Part shown: positions 58,711 through 64,000 of the stretch, piece by piece
Position numbering within the stretch: the first letter of the stretch is position 1
Layout: the number at the start of each line of letters is the position of its first letter
From: Metabacillus kandeliae
GTDB taxonomy: Bacteria; Bacillota; Bacilli; Bacillales; Bacillaceae
Assembly: GCF_021166585.1 (NCBI RefSeq)
Contig: NZ_JAJOZE010000007.1
Span: forward strand, 62,001 to 126,000
DNA length: 64,000 bases
Reading direction: 5' to 3'
Position numbers and translations under genes: made by a program
Notes under the pieces: generated by a model
What the model was told of the DNA's origin: nothing
Database searches by the model: none
The model's input: only the letters and a program-made list of their open reading frames with translations

Positions 58711-60150
58711 GTGGAAATTATTATTATTCTTTTGGCCCTTGGCCTGCTGATGTTTGTGGCTTACAGAGGATTTTCTGTTATCCTGTTTGCCCCAATCTGT
58801 GCATTGTTTGCTGTTTTGCTTACGGACCCGGGTTTTGTTTTGCCTTTCTTCTCAAATGTATTTATGGAAAAAATGGTTGGCTTTATCAAAATGTATTTTC
58901 CGGTATTCCTGCTTGGGGCAATATTCGGAAAAGTGGTAGAAATGTCAGGGCTTGCCGAATCTATTGCCCGCACAATTGTTAAGCTTGTCGGTGCAAAGCG
59001 TGCCATTCTGGCCATTGTTTTAATGGGCGCCATCCTCACATACAGCGGTGTCAGTCTGTTTGTTGTGGTGTTCGCTGTTTATCCGTTTGCGAGAAACATG
59101 TTCCAGGAAGCCAATATTCCGAAACGCCTGATACCGGGAACGATTGCACTCGGTGCGTTTACGTTTACGATGGATGCTCTTCCAGGCACACCTCAAATTC
59201 AAAATGTTATCCCAACGACATTTTTTAAAACAGACATCTATGCTGCTCCATGGCTGGGGATCATTGGTGCTTTGTTTGTATTTGGCCTTGGCATGCTGTA
59301 TCTCGAAAGCCGCCGGAAAAAGGCAGCGAAAGAGGGAGAGGGCTATGAAGGGCCGGTTAGTGAAATTGCGGCAGGTTCAGAAACCGGATTGGCTCCTGAT
59401 CATCAGCCTGGCTTTCTTTCCAAAACAGAAGAAAGCACTGCCCGCCAAATTTTGGCGTTTGTCCCGCTCGTTTTAGTTGGTGTAATGAATAAAGTGTTTA
59501 CGGTTTATTTTCCAAAGTGGTATCCGAACGGCTTTGATTTTGCTTCCATCAATCTCGAAGCTTTTGGCAAGGTGGAAATTTCAGCGGTTGTTGCCATATG
59601 GTCTGTTGAACTGGCTCTTGTCATCGGTATTCTTTCTGCAATGGCCTACAACTTTAAAAGAGTCACCACTGATTTTCAGAAAGGTCTTAATATCGGAATC
59701 AGCGGAGCCCTTTTAGCGGCAATGAATACAGGGGCTGAATATGGTTTTGGAGGCGTTATTTCTTCGCTTCCAGGGTTTAAAACGGTCAGCAATGGAATAT
59801 CTACAACTTTTACAGATCCGCTTGTTAACGGGGCTGTAACAACGACAACTCTTGCCGGGATCACAGGTTCTGCCTCTGGCGGGATGGGGATCGCTTTAAG
59901 TGCGATGGCAGATAAATATACAGAAGCGATTCAAAAGTTTGGAATTCCTCCGGAAGTCATGCACAGAGTTATTTCAATGGCATCAGGCGGTATGGATACT
60001 TTGCCTCATAATGGAGCAGTTATTACATTGCTTGCTGTTACAGGATTAACACACCGTCAATCTTATAAAGACATCTTTATGATTACGATTCTGAAAACTG
60101 CTGCGGTCTTTGTTATCATTGCAATCTACAGTCTTACAGGACTTCAATAA
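58711..60150 (+). CDS. GntP-family permease, likely for 3-hydroxybutyrate
   Basis: The protein is about 479 residues with about twelve membrane segments, of the GntP/IT-superfamily type (FPVFLLGAIFGKVVEMSGLA, TYSGVSLFVVVFAVYPFA, MASGGMDTLPHNGAVITLLA). Family members take up gluconate and other hydroxy acids. Being followed by a 3-hydroxybutyrate dehydrogenase, it most likely imports that compound. GTG 58711, 6 nt after AAGGGGG, is preferred to ATG 58705, which abuts the ribosome binding site. Confidence 0.82.
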   Translation: MEIIIILLALGLLMFVAYRGFSVILFAPICALFAVLLTDPGFVLPFFSNVFMEKMVGFIKMYFPVFLLGAIFGKVVEMSGLAESIARTIVKLVGAKRAILAIVLMGAILTYSGVSLFVVVFAVYPFARNMFQEANIPKRLIPGTIALGAFTFTMDALPGTPQIQNVIPTTFFKTDIYAAPWLGIIGALFVFGLGMLYLESRRKKAAKEGEGYEGPVSEIAAGSETGLAPDHQPGFLSKTEESTARQILAFVPLVLVGVMNKVFTVYFPKWYPNGFDFASINLEAFGKVEISAVVAIWSVELALVIGILSAMAYNFKRVTTDFQKGLNIGISGALLAAMNTGAEYGFGGVISSLPGFKTVSNGISTTFTDPLVNGAVTTTTLAGITGSASGGMGIALSAMADKYTEAIQKFGIPPEVMHRVISMASGGMDTLPHNGAVITLLAVTGLTHRQSYKDIFMITILKTAAVFVIIAIYSLTGLQ

Positions 60151-60183
60151 GAACCAAAACACAATTAGGAAGGGAGCAGGCAG

Positions 60184-60969
60184 ATGAACGCCCTATTAAA
60201 TGAAAAAGTAGCCTTGATCACTGGAGCAGCCAGCGGTATCGGATTTGAAACTGCAAAAGAGTTTGCCGCACAGGGCGCAGCCGTCATCATATCGGATATT
60301 AATGAAGAAGCGGGAAAGAAAGCATCAGATAAATTAACGGAGAGCGGATATAAAAGCACGTCCATTGCTTGTGACGTGACAAATGAAGAGGCTCTCAAAA
60401 GCATGTTTCAAAAAGTGGAGGAGCAATACGGAAGATTGGACATTCTGGTTAACAATGCCGGACTGCAGCATGTTTCTTCACTTGAAGAGTTTCCAACAGA
60501 AAAATTTGAACTGCTTATAAAGGTCATGCTGACAGCTCCATTTATCGCCACAAAGCTCGCTTTCCCAATAATGAAGCGGCAAAAATTCGGCCGAATCCTT
60601 AATATGGCTTCCATTAACGGGCTGATCGGCTTTTCCGGCAAGGCGGCATACAACAGTGCCAAGCACGGTGTAATCGGTTTAACAAAAGTGGCAGCGCTTG
60701 AAGGAGCAGAGCTTGGCATTACGGTTAACGCTCTTTGTCCGGGTTATGTTGAAACTCCTTTAGTGCTGAATCAGATGTCTGATCTCGCAAGGACGCGCAA
60801 TGTGCCTGTAGAAAGCGTGCTGGAGGAAGTCATATACCCGCTGGTCCCTCAAAAACGTTTGCTTTCGGTGCAGGAGATAGCAGATTATGCGGTATTTTTA
60901 GCGAGTGACAAAGCAAGAGGGGTAACAGGGCAAGCCGTTGTGCTTGATGGAGGATATACAGTTCAATAA
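60184..60969 (+). CDS. 3-hydroxybutyrate dehydrogenase (SDR)
   Basis: The 261-residue short-chain dehydrogenase has TGAASGIGFETA, NNAGLQH, NMASINGL with the catalytic Ser, and YNSAKHGV. The Q/H-rich substrate loop (AGLQHVSSLEEF) and the C-terminal CPGYVETPLVLNQ region match bacterial 3-hydroxybutyrate dehydrogenases, which oxidise D-3-hydroxybutyrate to acetoacetate with NAD+. It follows the permease by 33 bp and ends at a terminator. Confidence 0.85.
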   Translation: MNALLNEKVALITGAASGIGFETAKEFAAQGAAVIISDINEEAGKKASDKLTESGYKSTSIACDVTNEEALKSMFQKVEEQYGRLDILVNNAGLQHVSSLEEFPTEKFELLIKVMLTAPFIATKLAFPIMKRQKFGRILNMASINGLIGFSGKAAYNSAKHGVIGLTKVAALEGAELGITVNALCPGYVETPLVLNQMSDLARTRNVPVESVLEEVIYPLVPQKRLLSVQEIADYAVFLASDKARGVTGQAVVLDGGYTVQ

Positions 60970-60970
60970 A

Positions 60971-61018
60971 AAAAGCCCTGTGCGGGATAGATAAAGCTAT
61001 GCCTGCACAGGGCTTTTT
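60971..61018. terminator. bidirectional intrinsic terminator
   Basis: AAAGCCCTGTGC (60972-60983) pairs with GCACAGGGCTTT (61005-61016) with T-runs. It ends the dehydrogenase and the convergent gene at 61027. Confidence 0.85.
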
Positions 61019-61026
61019 CATATTTT

Positions 61027-62970
61027 CTATTTTATTTTTTCAAAAAACCGATGATCGCGGTCAAAAAGCAGAACTTGTGCAGGAATAACAGTGTTATCCC
61101 CATCAATCGCCAGCATTTTCGATTGCTTCGTTATCTTTCCATTTGCTTCTGCTGCTTCTATTGTGACTTGATAGCTTCCTTTTGGAAGTGTCATTTCAAA
61201 TGCCGCATCATCTGCAGCCGTTTTTTCCAGCACGGTCTGGCCATTTTCAGTATTTTTTACTGTAATCTGCCAAGAGTTAAGTTCTTCAGCAGCAATTCGA
61301 ACGGAAGCCTGGTCAGCAGTTAATTCAGCATACATTTGAGGCGGCAGCTGATTTTTTAATGTGATTCTGCTGTCGAGGTAATCACGCGGGATTGATTGAT
61401 AAAAATACCACCGCTCAAGCAAATAAAGCTTTTCATCAGGAAACTTTCTTTCAGCAAAACTGATCCAGCTTTTAACGGATGCATCAGGGATCCCTGCAGC
61501 GTAAAACTGAAGAGTCCTGCTGATTAAGTTAAAGCTTTCCTGGCGGTCAATGGCGTAATTAGGCTTGTCTTCAGGAAGATTCCACGGATGATCCATCGTA
61601 TATTCCTTAAAGAGCCAGCGGCCAATGTCAGCTGTTGATTCTATCCATTTTTCTTTTCCCCACATTTGAGAAAGCTCATATAGCATATTGCCTGAGTAGC
61701 CTCCATAGTTTGTATCTTCTACAAGCGGAAGATTCTCGGTCAGCGGCAATGCTCCATTCGGCTTTTGAAGAGAGAGAACAGCTTCTGTTTCATTCATTAC
61801 AATGCTTTTAGCCAATGAACTTTGATAAAAATCGGATTCAGGCTCCCAATAAAGGGATGAAAACAGCATGGCAATTTGAAGGTTTTGGTTAGGGTTGATC
61901 TCAATCGGCCCGATTTCCCCTTTAGATGAAATTCCGTACGGAAATACAGTGTAACCATTGTTATTTTCTCTAGGAACTTTTTTTATCCATAAAGCAGCCT
62001 GCTCGTCTACAAAAGACAGAATTTCCTTGGAGCCGGTGTATTTATAGGCTTCAAACAAACTATTGCTGTCTCTGGCAAAAGGATCCCGATACCACCATCC
62101 TTTTTCAGCGTATTCAGGAGACATCAGCTTTCCGTCATACATATAGAATTTCCTGTACAGAGCGATAAAATCGGAGGTCATTTTCTTATACTCCTGGTCC
62201 CCTGTCAAATGATACAAAAAGCCGGTATGCTTAGGGAGATAGCCAAGGTATTTTGAATAACCTTCAAGGGTCCAGGAATCTTTTCTTGCATAATCTTTTT
62301 TGGACTGCTCTGAAAGAGATTCCCATTTATTTTTAAGCTCAGTTAGCCGCGGAAACAAAAAGTCCGGATTATTTGGGTTCAATGATTCTTTCAAAAAGTG
62401 GTATTTTTTAAGCTGAGCTTGTTTCATGTTGTCAAGTTCTCTGGAAATAGCAGCGGGAAGGGCTTTGTAGTTCCCAGCAGCTTTTATGCTGATGCTTCTT
62501 TGATGAAGCCTGTTCAGTTTTGCGAAATCTGCATCAGCTGTTTCGATATTGGCTTGAACTAATTTGCTGTTAATATAGTTCAGCAATCGATATTCGGAAA
62601 TTTCATATATGACTCTTTCTTTCGCAATTTTTGCCGGTCTAATATAGGTTTCATTTAATTTTTGGCGGACACTCTTTCCGCTAGTTTTGCCAATGGCGAG
62701 CTCTGTTTTCTTAATGGAACTTGTAAAAGAATCGTATGAGCTGTCCAGTTTTTGAAGATTTCCAGAATTAATAGTTTGGTTGTAGGAGGCGGTGTCTTTT
62801 TGCAAAAGCATTGCCTGTTTAGAAGCGTCAAAAGCGAGAGCTGCAGAACCGGGGTAAACACTTAATAGGCTGCCTGACAGAACTATGGAAGCAAAAGCGA
62901 TCTTGTGGTGCAATTTCACTCGTTCTTTCATCCTTTTCTTATGTGGTAAATAATGAGGATTTTTCCTCAT
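61027..62970 (-). CDS. secreted protein with SbsC-like wall-binding region and alpha-toroid domain
   Basis: The protein is 634-647 residues with a signal peptide (FASIVLSGSLLSVYPGSAALAF). The helical region at about 60-190 resembles the SbsC-type cell-wall-polymer-binding domain (KSVRQKLNETYIRPAKIAKE then RVIYEISEYR). An alpha-toroid follows with several Trp/Tyr-rich motifs (EKGWWYRDPFARDSN, DTNYGGYSGNMLYELS), like GH88/C5-epimerase-type folds. A C-terminal beta domain (ITVKNTENGQ) completes it. It may bind the wall and act on glycans. The true start may be ATG 62931; the first ATG sits in a small inverted repeat (62953-62970). Function unknown. It separates the sigma-54 operon from its activator. 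Confidence 0.7.
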   Translation of the reverse strand: MRKNPHYLPHKKRMKERVKLHHKIAFASIVLSGSLLSVYPGSAALAFDASKQAMLLQKDTASYNQTINSGNLQKLDSSYDSFTSSIKKTELAIGKTSGKSVRQKLNETYIRPAKIAKERVIYEISEYRLLNYINSKLVQANIETADADFAKLNRLHQRSISIKAAGNYKALPAAISRELDNMKQAQLKKYHFLKESLNPNNPDFLFPRLTELKNKWESLSEQSKKDYARKDSWTLEGYSKYLGYLPKHTGFLYHLTGDQEYKKMTSDFIALYRKFYMYDGKLMSPEYAEKGWWYRDPFARDSNSLFEAYKYTGSKEILSFVDEQAALWIKKVPRENNNGYTVFPYGISSKGEIGPIEINPNQNLQIAMLFSSLYWEPESDFYQSSLAKSIVMNETEAVLSLQKPNGALPLTENLPLVEDTNYGGYSGNMLYELSQMWGKEKWIESTADIGRWLFKEYTMDHPWNLPEDKPNYAIDRQESFNLISRTLQFYAAGIPDASVKSWISFAERKFPDEKLYLLERWYFYQSIPRDYLDSRITLKNQLPPQMYAELTADQASVRIAAEELNSWQITVKNTENGQTVLEKTAADDAAFEMTLPKGSYQVTIEAAEANGKITKQSKMLAIDGDNTVIPAQVLLFDRDHRFFEKIK

Positions 62971-63061
62971 TTTATTTTCGACTTAGTATATCATATAGGA
63001 AGGGAAAACTATTAATTTATTGAAAAAATATTTACAGGCTATGATAGGAGGCTGATCGGCA

Positions 63062-64000
63062 TTGCCAAATAATTTACATACACTCCCTGAAGACTGGATT
63101 GAAGAAGTTGTGAACCTTGCTGCGGAATGTATGGTCGTTGTAGACCGCGATGGCATCATTCTTTATATTAATCAAGCATACTGTGAATTTTTGAATGTTA
63201 CTGAAGCAAATGCGGCAGGCAGACCTGTGCAGGAGGTTATAGAAAATTCCCGCATGCAGATTGTAGCAAAGACAGGGAAAGCAGAAGTGGCTTCGATTCA
63301 TCCGATTAATGGCAGTGAAATGGTTGCCAACCGTTATCCGCTTTTTGTCAAAGGAGAGCTTGTCGGTGCAGTCGGTACAGTCATGTTCCGGAATCCTGAG
63401 GAATGGCTGGACTATTCTAGAAGGCTGCAGCCTTTATTGGAAGAGCTCAAATATTATAAAACGAAGTTTGAAAAAGAGCTTTACAGCAAGTATCATTTTG
63501 GGGACTTAATCGGGGAAAGCCCGAAATTTACAGCTGCCAAGAGGCTTGCAGAACGTGTTTCCGACAGCCATTCAGCCGTGCTGTTATTAGGTGCTTCAGG
63601 AACAGGAAAAGAACTGTTTGCCCATTCGATTCATCAGGCAAGCAAAAGAAATCATGCGCCATTTATGAGGGTGAACTGCGGCTCCATTCCTGAACACCTG
63701 TTTGAATCAGAAATATTCGGCTATGAAGAGGGAAGCTTTACTGGAGCGAAAAAGGGCGGCAAAAAAGGGAAATTTGAACTGGCGAGCGGAGGGACCATTT
63801 TTCTTGATGAGATTGGCGATCTGCCTCTTCAAATGCAGACAAAGCTGCTTCGCGTGCTGCAGGAAAAGGAAATTGAGCGGATCGGCGGAAGGGCGCCTGT
63901 GCCGCTTGATGTTAGGGTAATAGCAGCGACACACCGAAACCTCGAGGAAATGGTCCGGAACGGACAGTTCAGAGAAGATCTTTATTACCGGCTGAATGTG
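63062..64000 (+). CDS. PAS-AAA+ sigma-54-dependent transcriptional activator (cut by window edge)
   Basis: The visible 313 codons from TTG 63062 (AGGAGG 10 nt upstream) encode a PAS sensor (about 10-115, MVVVDRDGIILYINQAYCEF) and the start of a sigma-54 AAA+ domain: Walker A GASGTGKE, the sigma-54 loop EGSFTGAKKGG (Ser in the GAFTGA position), Walker B IFLDEIGDL. The DNA-binding helix-turn-helix is beyond the window. It is probably the activator that binds TTCCG-N6-CGGAA sites and drives the GntP/3-hydroxybutyrate operon. Confidence 0.88.
   Translation, partial: MPNNLHTLPEDWIEEVVNLAAECMVVVDRDGIILYINQAYCEFLNVTEANAAGRPVQEVIENSRMQIVAKTGKAEVASIHPINGSEMVANRYPLFVKGELVGAVGTVMFRNPEEWLDYSRRLQPLLEELKYYKTKFEKELYSKYHFGDLIGESPKFTAAKRLAERVSDSHSAVLLLGASGTGKELFAHSIHQASKRNHAPFMRVNCGSIPEHLFESEIFGYEEGSFTGAKKGGKKGKFELASGGTIFLDEIGDLPLQMQTKLLRVLQEKEIERIGGRAPVPLDVRVIAATHRNLEEMVRNGQFREDLYYRLNV

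Overview
The window looks like chromosomal DNA of an aerobic, endospore-forming member of the Bacillaceae, close to but outside the Bacillus subtilis group. The GC content is low to moderate, ribosome binding sites are strong, GTG and TTG starts are frequent, and many proteins resemble B. subtilis ones (YuiD, YtvA, MreBH, KduI/KduD, YoaE, YwqH/YwqI, VmlR). There is no phage, plasmid backbone, CRISPR array, rRNA or tRNA that I can see. I assigned everything by reading the sequence, without database searches.

Left part (1-16 kb). The end of an acyl-CoA dehydrogenase gene and yuiD are followed by a VmlR-like ABC-F antibiotic-resistance gene. Its long leader carries a three-codon upstream ORF and a terminator. 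Next come an HxlR regulator divergent from an MFS pump, and an MBL-fold hydrolase. A yybP-ykoY (Mn2+) riboswitch then precedes a tiny FbpB-like basic protein. A cobalamin riboswitch heads a seven-gene B12 uptake and salvage operon (btuF-btuC-btuD fused to a CbiZ-like tail, then cobU-, cobS-, cobC- and cobU-like genes). A SpoIISA/SpoIISB toxin-antitoxin pair lies convergent to it, and its 41-residue antitoxin gene is easy to miss.

Uronate polysaccharide locus (14.6-28.8 kb). A DeoR regulator and a SurA-like lipoprotein gene come before a co-directional 12 kb operon: kduD, kduI, a GH88 unsaturated glucuronyl hydrolase, KDPG aldolase, a CUT1 ABC importer without its ATPase, a Gfo/Idh/MocA oxidoreductase, a TIM-barrel isomerase and a 1,183-residue secreted heparinase II/III-type lyase. 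The set is consistent with extracellular cleavage of a uronate-containing polysaccharide, uptake of oligosaccharides and conversion to pyruvate plus glyceraldehyde 3-phosphate. KDG kinase and the ABC ATPase are not in the window.

Middle part (28.8-48.3 kb). This holds ytvA (blue-light receptor), mreBH, several oxidoreductases (SDR, Rieske oxygenase, Gfo/Idh/MocA, TrxB-like with CPYC), galM, two TetR regulators, an ECF sigma factor with its membrane anti-sigma protein, chrA, a polysaccharide deacetylase, and a second CUT1 importer operon behind paired LacI-type operators. Two noncoding blocks are tandem duplications (125 bp and 136 bp units). The 125 bp one belongs to a dispersed repeat family also found at 5.2 and 52.2 kb.

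Right part (48.3-64 kb). There are two S1C (HtrA-like) proteases, one paired with a zinc-ribbon membrane protein, a YoaE-like molybdopterin oxidoreductase, a ywqH-ywqI pair without an LXG toxin, and a coiled-coil gene translationally coupled to an ammonium transporter. A 244 bp MITE-like element follows. The window ends with a sigma-54 circuit: repeated TTCCG-N6-CGGAA sites, a -24/-12 promoter and a cre site in front of a GntP permease and a 3-hydroxybutyrate dehydrogenase, with a PAS/AAA+ activator gene running off the right edge. Between them lies a large secreted protein with an SbsC-like cell-wall-binding region and an alpha-toroid domain.
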